From assembly GCF_039536765.1 (NCBI RefSeq), contig NZ_BAAAZF010000001.1:2501501-2565500 (forward strand): a DNA stretch of 64,000 bases, in the 5' to 3' direction. Positions 35,269-44,604 of this stretch are shown here, in pieces. The notes under the pieces are model-generated. The model was given only the letters and a program-made list of their open reading frames with translations, did no database searches and was not told the origin of the DNA. Numbering within the stretch: the first letter of the stretch is position 1; each line of letters begins with the position of its first letter. The position numbers and the translations under genes were made by a program. The stretch comes from Parerythrobacter jejuensis (lineage in GTDB: Bacteria; Pseudomonadota; Alphaproteobacteria; Sphingomonadales; Sphingomonadaceae).

Positions 35269-37377
35269 TTAGAAATTCCCGCTCACGCGGAAGCGGAAGA
35301 TCGGCCCAATGCGACGGTCTGCCGCTTCCACGAATTGCACCGGGGTTTCCGTGCGAAAGCCGTCATAGACTGTGCGGTCGAACAATACGCGCCCACCCAG
35401 CAAATTGCCGGCAAGCGCTTGTATGGTCAGGCCGAAGACATCCTTATGCTCGACAAAGAGCCAAGCGAAGGTTGGACCGTCCTGGTCGCGTCCGACCTCC
35501 GCAGTGCGGAAATAGGGGCGGGACCGGTTGTATTCGAATCCGCCGCCATAGGCGAAATTGGTCCCCGGTATGTCGTGCCGGAAATCCACTTCTGCTTCCC
35601 GATCGCGCCCGCGCGAGAAATCGCGCAGCTGGCCGGTCAGCGGATCGCGCACCTCGCCCTCTTCATATTCGAAGCGGATATCGAACTGCGCGCCTTTCCA
35701 GCCGATCGGGTCCATCCGCAGTGTGGTGTTCCATTCCATTTCGGTTCGGCGCGCGGTGGGGATGTTGCCGCGCGATTCTCCGCCGCCGATTAGCGGGACG
35801 ATATCGATAATGTCCTCGATCCAGCGCTGTTCGAACATGAAAGTGGTCGAGCCCCAGTCACCCAAGGACTTGTTGAATTCGACTGTCGCCTCCCAGGTCT
35901 GGGAAGGGACCAATTCATTGTTGCCGGCATTGGCGTTCTCGTTGTCCAGAAACACACGGGCGAGGAAATCACCAAAGGAGAGTTGGCCTACGCGGCGCTC
36001 CATCCCGACCGTGATGTCGAATCCCTTGCCGTTATTCCATGCCAGCGAAACCGAACCCTTGGGCCGGGCGAAGCTGCGCTGGTTGGCTGCGCTGCCAGTC
36101 TGTTTGAGGGTCGAAAACTCGTAAGCGCCGGTCGCTTGCAGGCTGAGCCTGTCAGTCAGTCCCTTGCTGAAACTGGCGGCAATCTCGTAGCGGTCTTCTT
36201 TGACGCCGCCGGTTCCTTCAGGGAAATCAATCGCGGCAAATTCGCCCTGGGGATCCAGCTCGAACAGGCCAGAGACGCGATCGAGCCGGTTGAAGGCAGC
36301 CTCTCCCGAGACTTGCCAGTCTGCATCAAGGAGCGGGAAGTTGTATTCGGCGCGCGCGATCCGTTCGCCAGAGCCGTCGAGGCGCGTGAAGCGGCTGCCG
36401 GTCGACAGCAAGGCAGGATCGTCAAAATCGCTGATAACGCCCTGGGAGAAATCCTCGTTATCGTAGGACTCCACGCCGATCAGCTTCAACTGGCCCGCCC
36501 CGACCGGGAAAGTTATGTCGCCGCTGATCTCGTACTCGTACCCGTCTTCGCGGGTGCGGATAGCCCGCAGGTTGGGGAGGATCAGCGGGCCCGATATCGC
36601 CTCGTCCTGATTGCGACGGAAATAGCTCCGCGCGTAGGAGAGGTTGAGAGTGGCAGTAATTTCATTTCCGAAATCATAGCCGAGATTGGCCGTCAGCGTC
36701 GGCTTGTCGAACGCCCCGACAAAGACGGTCTCCTCTTGTTGCAGGAGCGTGCCGGCCCCATCGACGATTACGGTCGGCCCCTCCGCGCCGAAGCGGTTAT
36801 TGTCATTCTGCAAAGCAAGAGTGAAGTTGAGATCGCCTGTCGTGCCCGCAACCGAGATTTCTCCGCCATACCATTCCGGATCGACGGCCGTAGTCCGGAA
36901 CCGGGCTTTCCAATTGAACGTGCCCGAAATGCCGGCCAGGTCCACAATCACATTGGCGACCTGGCCAGACAGGCCGGGCAGGTCGAGGCTGGTGCCATCG
37001 ACGATTTCGATCCGCACGACGTCGCCTGCGGGAATACGTTGCAGTTGGTCACGGACGCTGTCGCTCTTGCTCGAAAGCCGTTCCCCGTTAACCAGCACAT
37101 TCTGGTCTGCCTGGCCGAGCCCGCGCGACCCGCCACCTCCGCCGCCATTGATGCGAAAGCCGGGGACTTCGTCCAGCATATCGAGGGCATTGCGGGGTGA
37201 GACCCGTTCGAAGTAGGCCGGTTCGTAAACCTGCCCCTGCGTCGTGCGGGCAACCGACCCCTGAATCGTCTGATCGTCTTCAGGGGCGGTTTCCGAGTCC
37301 TGCGCGTAAACGGGAACCGGGCTAAGGCCCAGGGTGCCAGCGAGAAGGCCACAGATTTTCAGGCATTTGGGTCGCAA
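35269..37377 (-). CDS. TonB-dependent receptor-like outer-membrane protein
   Basis: About 702 residues from a TTG at 37377 that starts a signal peptide (cleavage near VYA-QDS). A plug-like domain follows (about 45-160: NALDMLDEVPGF, a run of six Gly, NVLVNGERLSSKS, IEIVDG), then a beta-barrel of many alternating aromatic strands ending in Phe (FRFRVSGNF). It should take up a substrate through the outer membrane with TonB energy; the substrate is unknown. The in-frame ATG at 37482 would add 35 residues before the signal peptide and is less likely. It is divergent from clpP. Confidence 0.85.
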   Translation of the reverse strand: MRPKCLKICGLLAGTLGLSPVPVYAQDSETAPEDDQTIQGSVARTTQGQVYEPAYFERVSPRNALDMLDEVPGFRINGGGGGGSRGLGQADQNVLVNGERLSSKSDSVRDQLQRIPAGDVVRIEIVDGTSLDLPGLSGQVANVIVDLAGISGTFNWKARFRTTAVDPEWYGGEISVAGTTGDLNFTLALQNDNNRFGAEGPTVIVDGAGTLLQQEETVFVGAFDKPTLTANLGYDFGNEITATLNLSYARSYFRRNQDEAISGPLILPNLRAIRTREDGYEYEISGDITFPVGAGQLKLIGVESYDNEDFSQGVISDFDDPALLSTGSRFTRLDGSGERIARAEYNFPLLDADWQVSGEAAFNRLDRVSGLFELDPQGEFAAIDFPEGTGGVKEDRYEIAASFSKGLTDRLSLQATGAYEFSTLKQTGSAANQRSFARPKGSVSLAWNNGKGFDITVGMERRVGQLSFGDFLARVFLDNENANAGNNELVPSQTWEATVEFNKSLGDWGSTTFMFEQRWIEDIIDIVPLIGGGESRGNIPTARRTEMEWNTTLRMDPIGWKGAQFDIRFEYEEGEVRDPLTGQLRDFSRGRDREAEVDFRHDIPGTNFAYGGGFEYNRSRPYFRTAEVGRDQDGPTFAWLFVEHKDVFGLTIQALAGNLLGGRVLFDRTVYDGFRTETPVQFVEAADRRIGPIFRFRVSGNF

Positions 37378-37539
37378 GAGGTGCAGTCCGCGCGAAGTAA
37401 TGGGGGATCGGCCTATTGACTGGCCAATACGGTTACAAAAGTAATCATCGACCGATGGTTCCCGCTGGCAGACCAATTGCATGCAATTTTCGCAATTCGC
37501 GGCAGGCCGTGGCTGTTCACAGTCGAAGGGTTAAGGGGG

Positions 37540-37568
37540 TTGAACATCGCCCCGCCACTCGCGACATA
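37540..37568 (+). promoter_or_regulatory. Candidate clpP promoter
   Basis: TTGAAC (37540-37545), a 17-base spacer and GACATA (37563-37568) lie 35 bases before the clpP start. The -35 element resembles heat-shock sigma-32 promoters of alphaproteobacteria, and rpoH is in this window. The match is partial. Confidence 0.35.
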
Positions 37569-37602
37569 GGCGGTCACTGCATTTACGAGAGGAAACTCCC
37601 CC

Positions 37603-38307
37603 ATGATCGATCTGTCCGAACAGCTTGGCGAAACCTACGGTGCCCAAGGCCAGTTCACGCGCGATCCGCTGACCGGCGCCCTGGTGCCGATGGTGGTCGA
37701 ACAAACCAGCCGCGGCGAGCGCAGCTTCGACATTTTCAGCCGCCTGCTGCGCGAACGCATCGTTTTTGTTACCGGCCAGGTCGAAGATGGCATGGCCTCG
37801 CTGATCACAGCACAGTTGCTGTTTCTGGAGAGCGAGAATCCGTCCAAGCCGATCAGCATGTATATCAACTCGCCCGGCGGCGTGGTGACGGCCGGCATGG
37901 CGATCCATGATACGATGCAATACATCAAGCCACGCGTTTCCACCGTGTGCATGGGGCAAGCTGCTTCGATGGGTTCTTTCCTGTTGGCTGCGGGCGAACC
38001 CGGAATGCGGATCGCATTGCCCAATGCGCGGATCATGATCCACCAGCCATCGGGCGGTGCCCGCGGGATGGCATCCGATATCGAGATCCAGGCACGCGAG
38101 ATCCTGCGCATCAAGAAGAGCATGAACGATCTCTATGTGAAATATACCGGCAAAAAGCTGGACGAGATCGAGAAGGCAATGGACCGCGACACTTTCCTCG
38201 AAGCCGAAGAAGCGATGAAGTTTGGTCTGGTCGACAAAGTCTTTGAAACCCGTCCGGAATCGGATGGCGAAAAGGATGAAAAGGGCTCTGGCGGCGCGCC
38301 CGAGTAA
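37603..38307 (+). CDS. clpP: ATP-dependent Clp protease proteolytic subunit
   Basis: A serine protease that assembles as two heptameric rings and degrades proteins unfolded by ClpX or ClpA. The 234 residues contain the catalytic Ser122 (GQAASMGSF), His147 (IMIHQPSGG) and an Asp near 196. The C-terminal about 20 residues are charged and Gly-rich, a common extension in alphaproteobacteria. A GAGAGGAAA ribosome-binding site precedes the ATG. clpX follows with a gap of 192 bases containing two small inverted repeats, so it may have its own promoter. In Caulobacter, ClpXP degrades CtrA, which links it to the ChpT pathway. Confidence 0.98.
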   Translation: MIDLSEQLGETYGAQGQFTRDPLTGALVPMVVEQTSRGERSFDIFSRLLRERIVFVTGQVEDGMASLITAQLLFLESENPSKPISMYINSPGGVVTAGMAIHDTMQYIKPRVSTVCMGQAASMGSFLLAAGEPGMRIALPNARIMIHQPSGGARGMASDIEIQAREILRIKKSMNDLYVKYTGKKLDEIEKAMDRDTFLEAEEAMKFGLVDKVFETRPESDGEKDEKGSGGAPE

Positions 38308-38330
38308 CCTTTTCACTAAGGAATTGCGCG

Positions 38331-38399
38331 TGTCCCGCCCCGTGGTGGGACATGCTATCGCAATAAGTGGGAAACCTTGACCTTTCAGCCGGGGTCAAG
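38331..38399. repeat. Two small inverted repeats between clpP and clpX
   Basis: TGTCCCGCC-CCGT-GGTGGGACA (about 38331-38352, one wobble) and CTTGACC-N10-GGTCAAG (38376-38399). Neither is followed by a T-run. They may be a weak terminator or RNA stabiliser and an operator before clpX. Confidence 0.45.
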
Positions 38400-38499
38400 C
38401 TCCCTCACTTATACGGCAATGGTTGTAATACCAGCCATGGACGATACATTCCGACGAATCCCTGCGGTTGGCGGGGCGAAGGGTCGGGAAGCCTAGGAT

Positions 38500-39771
38500 A
38501 TGACGAAATTGAGCGGAACGGATAGTAAAAGTACGCTGTATTGCAGCTTCTGCGGCAAATCTCAGCACGAGGTCAGGAAACTGATCGCCGGCCCGACCGT
38601 GTTCATCTGCGATGAATGCGTGGAACTGTGCAACGATATCATCCGCGAAGAAACCAAGGCCGGGCTGACCGGTCGCAAGGAAGGCGATGTTCCGGCACCG
38701 TCTGAAATCTTCGGTACGCTCAATGATTATGTGATCGGCCAGGATCGTGCCAAGCGCACGCTCTCCGTCGCGGTTCACAATCACTACAAGCGCCTCAAGC
38801 ACTCCGCCAAGGCGGGTGATGTAGAGCTTGCCAAATCCAATATCCTGCTGGTCGGCCCGACCGGTACCGGCAAGACGCTGTTGGCCCAGACGCTGGCGCG
38901 CACTTTCGATGTGCCGTTCACCATGGCCGACGCGACGACTTTGACCGAAGCGGGCTATGTCGGTGAAGATGTTGAGAACATCATCCTCAAGCTGCTGCAG
39001 GCTTCTGACTACAATGTCGACAAGGCGCAGCACGGGATCGTTTATATCGACGAGATCGACAAGATTACCCGCAAAGCGGAAAACCCCTCGATCACGCGCG
39101 ATGTGAGCGGCGAGGGCGTCCAGCAGGCCCTGCTCAAGCTGATGGAAGGCACCACCGCCAGTGTTCCGCCGCAGGGCGGGCGCAAGCATCCGCAGCAGGA
39201 GTTCCTGCAGGTCGACACAACGAACATTCTGTTTATTTGTGGCGGCGCCTTTGCGGGTCTGGACAAGATCATCGCGGATCGTCTGCAGAAGCGCAGCATC
39301 GGTTTTGGCGCGCATGTCGCCGACCCGGACAAGCGCCGCATCGGCGAGTTGCTGGAGAAGAGCGAGCCGGAAGATCTGCTGAAATTCGGCCTGATTCCGG
39401 AATTCGTCGGTCGTTTGCCGGTGATCGCCACGCTGCATGATCTCGATGTCGATGCCTTGGTCACGATCCTGACCGAACCGAAGAACGCCATCGTCAAGCA
39501 GTATGGCAAACTGTTCGAGCTCGAAGATGTCGAACTGACCTTCACTGACGAAGCGCTCAAAGCCATTGCCGAGCGCGCAATCAAGCGCAAAACCGGCGCC
39601 CGTGGCCTGCGCTCGATCGTGGAGGGCATGTTGCTCGATACAATGTTCGACCTGCCTGATCTCGATGATGTCAGTGAAGTGGTTGTCGATGCCGACGTGG
39701 TCGAAGGTCGCAAGGAACCCGTGCGCGTCGTCTCCAACGATGATGACGGCAAGAAGGAAGCGGCGGCTTAA
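38500..39771 (+). CDS. clpX: ATP-dependent Clp protease ATP-binding subunit ClpX
   Basis: A hexameric AAA+ unfoldase that feeds substrates to ClpP. The 423 residues start with a C4 zinc-binding domain ([11 protein letters not shown] and CDECVELC), then show Walker A GPTGTGKT, Walker B (VYIDEIDK), the sensor regions, and the RSIGFGA loop that docks on ClpP. It is full length. The start is the ATG at 38500. A small membrane-protein gene begins three bases after its stop. Confidence 0.98.
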   Translation: MTKLSGTDSKSTLYCSFCGKSQHEVRKLIAGPTVFICDECVELCNDIIREETKAGLTGRKEGDVPAPSEIFGTLNDYVIGQDRAKRTLSVAVHNHYKRLKHSAKAGDVELAKSNILLVGPTGTGKTLLAQTLARTFDVPFTMADATTLTEAGYVGEDVENIILKLLQASDYNVDKAQHGIVYIDEIDKITRKAENPSITRDVSGEGVQQALLKLMEGTTASVPPQGGRKHPQQEFLQVDTTNILFICGGAFAGLDKIIADRLQKRSIGFGAHVADPDKRRIGELLEKSEPEDLLKFGLIPEFVGRLPVIATLHDLDVDALVTILTEPKNAIVKQYGKLFELEDVELTFTDEALKAIAERAIKRKTGARGLRSIVEGMLLDTMFDLPDLDDVSEVVVDADVVEGRKEPVRVVSNDDDGKKEAAA

Positions 39772-39774
39772 GGC

Positions 39775-40119
39775 ATGCCTGGCATCTTCGCACTGGCGGT
39801 GATGCTCCTGGCAATTCTCGCCTTGTGCGGTTCGGCCCTTTGGACTGATCGCCATTACCAGCGGTTCGACCAGATTCCTGCGCATTACGATTTTCGCGGT
39901 AAGGCGACACGCCTTGCCCCGCGCACCACAATGGCCTGGCTTCTACCTGGCATCATGGTGGCGATGCTGCTCGGATTTCTCATCCTGCTCACCGTTATTC
40001 CCGCGGAGCTTCAGAATGGGGACCCGTCTTCAGGGTTGATCCTCATGAGCGTGATATTCGTTCTCACACAGGGTCTTATCCTCTGGTTGCTGCACCGTTG
40101 GGCGCGCGCTCAGGCTTAG
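39775..40119 (+). CDS. Small membrane protein, DUF1648-like
   Basis: A 114-residue protein with three hydrophobic segments (about 3-20, 53-73 and 86-105). Between the first two, DQIPAHYDFRGKATRLAPR resembles the IPxHFDxxGxPD loop of DUF1648 and SdpI-type proteins; this is a weak match. It starts three bases after clpX and is probably cotranscribed. The function is unknown. A strong terminator follows. Confidence 0.75.
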   Translation: MPGIFALAVMLLAILALCGSALWTDRHYQRFDQIPAHYDFRGKATRLAPRTTMAWLLPGIMVAMLLGFLILLTVIPAELQNGDPSSGLILMSVIFVLTQGLILWLLHRWARAQA

Positions 40120-40191
40120 CGTTCTAGCGACCTCGGTTACGGGTGAGGTCACGGCACGCAATACGTGCTGCAATCGTCTCTAAAAGCACAA

Positions 40192-40225
40192 AACCCCGCC
40201 TGGCAGGAGGACGCCAGGCGGGGTT
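40192..40225. terminator. Perfect 13-pair terminator hairpin
   Basis: AACCCCGCCTGGC and GCCAGGCGGGGTT pair without mismatch around an eight-base loop, between the convergent clpX-side genes and the fasciclin gene. T-rich or A-rich flanks on both sides suggest that it works in both directions. Confidence 0.8.
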
Positions 40226-40287
40226 CATTGTGCGCAGCCAGTTACCTATGGGGGATGGCGATGGCTGCGGGCCTGAGCTGAAGGGGA

Positions 40288-40848
40288 TCAGCCCGGCAGG
40301 AAAACGCCGTCTGTGACGTGGATCACGCCATTGCTGGTATTCACATCGGCCTGGGTGACTGCGGTAGCGCGGCCTGCGCCATCGGTGATCACGATATTGT
40401 TGCCCGAAAGGCGCGCGGTCAGTTTGTTGCCAGCCAGCGTCGTAATTTCGAAGCTGCCATTATGGCGCTGGATCGCTGCCGTCAGATCGGCTGCCGATAC
40501 CCGGCCGTCGACAACGTGATAGGTCAGGATGCTGGTCAGCGTGCCCTTGTTTTCCGGCTTCACCAGATTGGCCACGGTGCCATCGGGCAGCTTGTTGAAG
40601 GCAGTGTCGGTCGGCGCGAACACCGTGAACGGCCCGCCTGTTGAAAGCGTACCGCCCAGATCGGCGGCGGTAACAGCAGCGACCAGCGTGTTGTGGACCC
40701 CGGTGCTTTGCGCGGTCTGGACAATGTTCGGCTGCGATGCGGCGCGGTTGGTGTGATGGGCCATGGCCGGCTGGCTCAGGGCAATTGCTCCGCCGCCCAG
40801 CATGGCGATGGCGGATACAGCGGCGAGGGCATTCTTGGTGATGGACAT
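40288..40848 (-). CDS. Secreted fasciclin domain protein
   Basis: A 186-residue exported protein with a signal peptide (cleavage near AMA-HHT) and one FAS1 domain (about 42-186) showing the H1 motif FTVFAPTDTAFNKLP and the H2-like ILTYHVVDG, ending NGVIHVTDGVFLP. FAS1 domains mediate adhesion or surface interaction. AGGAGA precedes the ATG at 40848. It stands just downstream of an ECF sigma and anti-sigma pair on the same strand, as in the sigK-rskA-mpt83/mpt70 arrangement of mycobacteria, so it is a likely regulon target. Confidence 0.92.
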   Translation of the reverse strand: MSITKNALAAVSAIAMLGGGAIALSQPAMAHHTNRAASQPNIVQTAQSTGVHNTLVAAVTAADLGGTLSTGGPFTVFAPTDTAFNKLPDGTVANLVKPENKGTLTSILTYHVVDGRVSAADLTAAIQRHNGSFEITTLAGNKLTARLSGNNIVITDGAGRATAVTQADVNTSNGVIHVTDGVFLPG

Positions 40849-40959
40849 TGGTATTCTCCTCAAACTCAGCCAACGGCCCCGTCCTGCCTGGCATGTGAGA
40901 AGATACGGACGCATCCGAGGCGCGGATGCATCGGATGCGAAACTTTTTTCGGCAGGAGC

Positions 40960-41682
40960 CTAGATGGCCGAAAATTCGCCGCTGGCGACAACCGGGCCTG
41001 CGTCGCCCCCGGGTACTGCACCGCCCAGGGGTTCGCGCGTCAAGACGAGCTGCGATCCATCTGCCAGTTGCGCAGCGAGAGCGTCGTCGAGGCTCGATTT
41101 GCGAACCTCACCCGGCGCGACCAAACCGAGTGATTGTGCTGCACCCTCCGCCGGAACGACCCACAATTCATGATCATGCACGCCATCTGCGGCCAGACCC
41201 GTCGCGGAAACCAGCAATTCCTGCTGCCCAGCCAAGTACGTCACTTCGAGACGGAGCCCGCTATCACCGACCGGAATGGAAGATACCAGCGGAGCCTGGG
41301 CAATCTGAGGTTGATCGACAGGCGCTGGATTGGAACCACCGGGCAAAGCGAGGAAAGCCAACGCCAGGGCTGCTGCAGCCGATGAAATGCCCGTGGCCCA
41401 TTTCCACCGGGCCAGCCGTTTTTCGAAAGCGACGACATTGCTGGCAATATCGGATGGTTCGTGGGTCGCTCCAGCCAACTCCGCTTCAATTTTCGCCCAT
41501 AAATCCGAACGTGGCGTAGCGGGGCTGATATCGTCGAGGAGCGGCCCGAGCTCGCTTTCCCAGCGCGTGACCTGGGCCGCAAAGCTGGCATCGCTGGCCT
41601 GCAGGCCACGGGCGCGCAGCAGGTCTTCCCCTTCGAGGAGACCCATGGCGTATTCCGCAGCAAGGCGTTCGGTGTCGGTCAT
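40960..41682 (-). CDS. Anti-sigma factor (RskA type)
   Basis: A 240-residue single-pass inner-membrane protein. The N-terminal cytosolic part (1-90) begins LAAEYAMGLLEG and has the ADSLWAKIE-type segment (RSDLWAKIEAEL) that binds the sigma factor; a membrane segment lies at about 94-112, and the periplasmic C-terminal domain (about 130-225) has the DGxHDHELWVVP pattern of the RskA C-terminal region. It should hold the ECF sigma factor inactive until regulated proteolysis. Its start overlaps the sigma gene by four bases (ATGA). Confidence 0.9.
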   Translation of the reverse strand: MTDTERLAAEYAMGLLEGEDLLRARGLQASDASFAAQVTRWESELGPLLDDISPATPRSDLWAKIEAELAGATHEPSDIASNVVAFEKRLARWKWATGISSAAAALALAFLALPGGSNPAPVDQPQIAQAPLVSSIPVGDSGLRLEVTYLAGQQELLVSATGLAADGVHDHELWVVPAEGAAQSLGLVAPGEVRKSSLDDALAAQLADGSQLVLTREPLGGAVPGGDAGPVVASGEFSAI

Positions 41683-42269
41683 GATGGATCGGTTTCGAGG
41701 CAGGCTTTCAATTTGGCAAGGCCGCGGCGGATGCGGCTCTTCATCGTGCCGAGCGGTGTATCGGTGGATTCGGACAGTTCAGCATAGGTCTGCCCCTCCA
41801 GAAAGGCACTACGGATGGAGGACTGTGTCGGTTCTTCGAGGGCGCCGAGGCAATGGTGAATGCGTGCCGATTGTTCTGCATCTTCCAGTAAGGCATCGGC
41901 CCTTGGCTGCACGTCAGCAACATCGGAAGCCTCTTCCACTGGCACCGCGCCTTTGCGCACTTTGCCCGTGCGCAGGCGATCCACCGCGCGGTTGCGGGCG
42001 AAGATAGCGAGCCAGCTGATCGGGCTGCCGCTGCTGGGATCGTAGCGGTCGGCCCGGCGCCAGAGCGTGAGATAGACGTCCTGCAATGCGTCCTCGGCTT
42101 CCTTGCGGTCATTCAAGATACGCAGGCAAATCCCGAAAAGTTTCGCATGGGTCGCAGTATAGATTTCGCCCAGGGCAGACCGGTCGCCTCCGGCCAGCCG
42201 GATCATGGCAGCGCGCAGGGCCTCACGCGCGATGTAGGCTGGATCGTTACTCAACAGCCGCCGCCGCAA
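41679..42269 (-). CDS. ECF sigma factor (SigK-like)
   Basis: About 191-196 residues with sigma-70 region 2 (LFGICLRILNDRKEAEDALQ, then DVYLTLWRRADRYDPSSGSP and SWLAIFARNRAVDRLR) and region 4 with its helix-turn-helix (EGQTYAELSESTDTPLGTMK, SRIRRGL). The RYDPxxGSPxxW pattern is typical of the SigK group. The frame opens at a TTG at 42269 inside the CDF gene; a TTG at 42254, overlapping the CDF stop, is an alternative. Region 4 passes control to the anti-sigma gene and, by inference, to the fasciclin gene. Confidence 0.92.
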   Translation of the reverse strand: MRRRLLSNDPAYIAREALRAAMIRLAGGDRSALGEIYTATHAKLFGICLRILNDRKEAEDALQDVYLTLWRRADRYDPSSGSPISWLAIFARNRAVDRLRTGKVRKGAVPVEEASDVADVQPRADALLEDAEQSARIHHCLGALEEPTQSSIRSAFLEGQTYAELSESTDTPLGTMKSRIRRGLAKLKACLETDPS

Positions 42270-43195
42270 TTGGCATCGCGCTCGATCTGGATAGTGGCAT
42301 GATTGATGCCGAAGCGTTGCTTCAGCTCGGTCGAGAGCTGCGACAGGAATGTATCGCCAGTCTCGCCTTCAGGTACGACCAGATGGGCAGTCAGCGCGGT
42401 TTCTGTCGTGCTCATCGGCCATATATGAAGGTCGTGCACCAGGGTGACGCCGTGCTGCCCGGACAGGAAGCTCTCCACCTCGGTCTCGCAGATACCGTCC
42501 GGCACCGCGTTGAGGCCCATCTTGATGCTGTCTTTCGCCAGCCCCCAGGTGCCCCAGCCGATTACGGCAACAATCACCAGGCTGGTCAGCGGGTCGACCC
42601 ACACCATTCCGGTCAGCAGGATTACAATACCTGCAACCACCACTCCGACCGAAACCAGTGCGTCAGCTGCCATATGCAGGAAGGCGCCGCGGATATTGAT
42701 ATCGTCCTGCCCCTTTACGAATAGCAGCGCGGTCGCGGTGTTGATGATCACCCCGATCCCGGCGACGATAATCATGGTCCAGCCCTCGACTGGGGAAGGG
42801 TCTAGCAGACGATGGAAGGTCTCGAACAGGATTGCACCGATCGCGACAAACAAGAGCGCCGCATTGGCGATCGCGGCGAGAATGGTCGAACTCTTGTAGC
42901 CATAGGTGAACCGGCCCGAGGGCGGCTTCTTCGCAGCGACTGCCGCAGCCCAGGCCAGCAGCAAGGCCATCACATCGGAAAGGTTGTGCCCGGCATCGGC
43001 CACCAGCGCCATCGATCCCGACAGAAAGCCATATGTCGCCTCGACAATGACAAAGGCGGTGTTGAGGACAATCCCGATCAGGAAGGCACGGCCAAAATCC
43101 TTGGGCGCATGTGAATGGCCATGGCCATGGCCCTGACCATAATCATGGTTATGCCCGTGACTGTGGCTGTGCGTATGGTGGTGTCCCGCGCCCAT
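42251..43195 (-). CDS. Cation diffusion facilitator (CzcD/ZnT type)
   Basis: A 314-residue inner-membrane metal/proton antiporter, probably for Zn2+ and related ions. The N-terminal about 30 residues are His/Gly-rich (HHHTHSHSHGHN) and bind metal. Six membrane segments follow, with the transport-site pairs HNLSD and HMAADALVS, then a C-terminal cytosolic domain with a further CGGGC end. The ATG at 43195 is chosen; a GTG nine bases upstream is possible. It lies five bases after mtgA and overlaps the sigma gene. Confidence 0.93.
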   Translation of the reverse strand: MGAGHHHTHSHSHGHNHDYGQGHGHGHSHAPKDFGRAFLIGIVLNTAFVIVEATYGFLSGSMALVADAGHNLSDVMALLLAWAAAVAAKKPPSGRFTYGYKSSTILAAIANAALLFVAIGAILFETFHRLLDPSPVEGWTMIIVAGIGVIINTATALLFVKGQDDINIRGAFLHMAADALVSVGVVVAGIVILLTGMVWVDPLTSLVIVAVIGWGTWGLAKDSIKMGLNAVPDGICETEVESFLSGQHGVTLVHDLHIWPMSTTETALTAHLVVPEGETGDTFLSQLSTELKQRFGINHATIQIERDANCGGGC

Positions 43196-43200
43196 CGTTT

Positions 43201-43869
43201 TCACTGATAAACGCAGGAATCCAATCCGTCACGCCGGACCACCCCGATACGCGCGGTTATTGTGTTGCCATGGCGACGCAGCCAACCCGAAGGGCTTACG
43301 ACCGCGCGTTGCTTCGGCAAGGGCAATGCCACCGCCATACGAGCGGCTTCAGCGGGTGTCAGATTGGCCGCAGACTTGTTGTAATAACGCTGGGCCCCGG
43401 CCTCTGCGCCATAAGTGCCGATGCCTGTCTCTGCGACATTGAGATAGACTTCCATGATCCGGCGCTTGCCCCAGATCTTCTCGATCAGGAACGCAAACCA
43501 GGCTTCGAATCCCTTGCGGACATAGCCGCCACCCTGCCACAGAAACACGTTCTTGGCGGTTTGCTGTGTGATCGTGGAACCGCCCCGGATGCGGCCACCG
43601 CGCGCATTGCTCGCGGCAGCGGCGGCAATCGCTTCGGCATCAAAACCGCCATGCTCGCAAAATTTGCCATCTTCCGCAGCGATAACGGCCCGTACCATGT
43701 CGCGATCGATATCGGACAGGGGCTCCCAATCCTTGGTGATTGCATTCTCGTCCATCAGCATCGTCGCAGTCACCGGCACCGGAACGAACTTGAACAGCAC
43801 GACCAGCACCAGACTGAGCGCGATGAAGGCGAGTATGATCTTGGCCAGCAGCTTGGCAATCCACAGCAT
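43201..43869 (-). CDS. mtgA: Monofunctional peptidoglycan glycosyltransferase
   Basis: A GT51 enzyme that polymerises lipid II into glycan strands. The 222 residues have an N-terminal membrane anchor (about 5-27) and the GT51 motifs EDGKFCEHGG (catalytic Glu), RGGSTITQQTAKNVFLWQ, RKGFEAWF and EKIWGKRRIMEVYLN. It lacks a transpeptidase domain, as expected for MtgA. It begins a minus-strand run followed closely by the metal exporter. Confidence 0.95.
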   Translation of the reverse strand: MLWIAKLLAKIILAFIALSLVLVVLFKFVPVPVTATMLMDENAITKDWEPLSDIDRDMVRAVIAAEDGKFCEHGGFDAEAIAAAAASNARGGRIRGGSTITQQTAKNVFLWQGGGYVRKGFEAWFAFLIEKIWGKRRIMEVYLNVAETGIGTYGAEAGAQRYYNKSAANLTPAEAARMAVALPLPKQRAVVSPSGWLRRHGNTITARIGVVRRDGLDSCVYQ

Positions 43870-43938
43870 TGCTATCCGATAGCATTGCTGCGAGCGAGTG
43901 CAATTGACTGCGAGACGAAGTCACCACAAGGCGCAGTT

Positions 43939-44565
43939 ATGATTATCGTGGTCGAAGGGATCAGCGCGGTCGGCAAGACGACCTATGCGCGCCAGTTTGG
44001 CGAAGGGCGCTGGTTGCCGGAAATACCGGCGAAAGCTGAGCGGCCTCCTTATGATGCCCCGGCTGAAGACCACGCGCAGTTCTGGGCTGACCACAATAGT
44101 CGGCGGTTCCAGATGGCACTGGAGATCGAAAAGGCAAACGGCTTCGTGGTTTGCGACACCGACCCGCTCAAGATCCATTACTCTTGGTGCATGGAGCAAG
44201 CGGGCTTTGATTGGCCCGACAGATTCGACAGTGCCCGCGTGCCTGTTCGTCGGGCGATTGCGGAACGCAGATTGGGCTTTGCCGATCTGTATCTGGTGAA
44301 GACGGTCGAGCCAGCCGTCGCGCGACGACAGAAAGAGGGCGATCAGACTCGGCGGCGTGGCAACTTTGATCAACACCTGGCCCTCCAGCCTCATTTGATG
44401 GCTTGGTTCGCAGCAATGTCGGATGTTCTCCCCGGATTGGTCAAATGGAGTTTCCCTGTTTCGGAAGACGTCATGGCTACCGCTACTGCCAGCTCGAATA
44501 ATCCCGGGTCTCACCGGTTCGACGCCTCGGTCTTTGATGCCCTGGTTTCGCGACTGGATCGCTAG
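43939..44565 (+). CDS. P-loop kinase-like protein
   Basis: A 208-residue protein with a Walker A motif GISAVGKTTYARQF at the N-terminus and an otherwise unrecognised body. VVCDTDPLKIHYSW is a plausible catalytic Asp region, and RRQKEGDQTRRRGNFDQHL may be the lid. It resembles small nucleotide or antibiotic kinases of the AAA/thymidylate-kinase group; the substrate is unknown. The ATG at 43939 begins the P-loop strand; the much longer upstream open frame lies antisense to mtgA and the metal exporter and is not used. The next gene codes for an oxygenase 40 bases downstream. Confidence 0.8.
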   Translation: MIIVVEGISAVGKTTYARQFGEGRWLPEIPAKAERPPYDAPAEDHAQFWADHNSRRFQMALEIEKANGFVVCDTDPLKIHYSWCMEQAGFDWPDRFDSARVPVRRAIAERRLGFADLYLVKTVEPAVARRQKEGDQTRRRGNFDQHLALQPHLMAWFAAMSDVLPGLVKWSFPVSEDVMATATASSNNPGSHRFDASVFDALVSRLDR

Positions 44566-44604
44566 AATGGTCAGACTGTTTGGCCTTGGCTATATCGATC
44601 AATC

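Noticed and set aside
35983-37200. 405-codon plus-strand frame
   Set aside because: It is antisense to the outer-membrane receptor, whose signal peptide, plug and barrel pattern are clear.
43111-43938. N-terminal extension of the P-loop kinase-like gene
   Set aside because: The frame is open, but it runs antisense through the metal exporter and mtgA. The P-loop strand begins at the ATG at 43939, as in other kinases.
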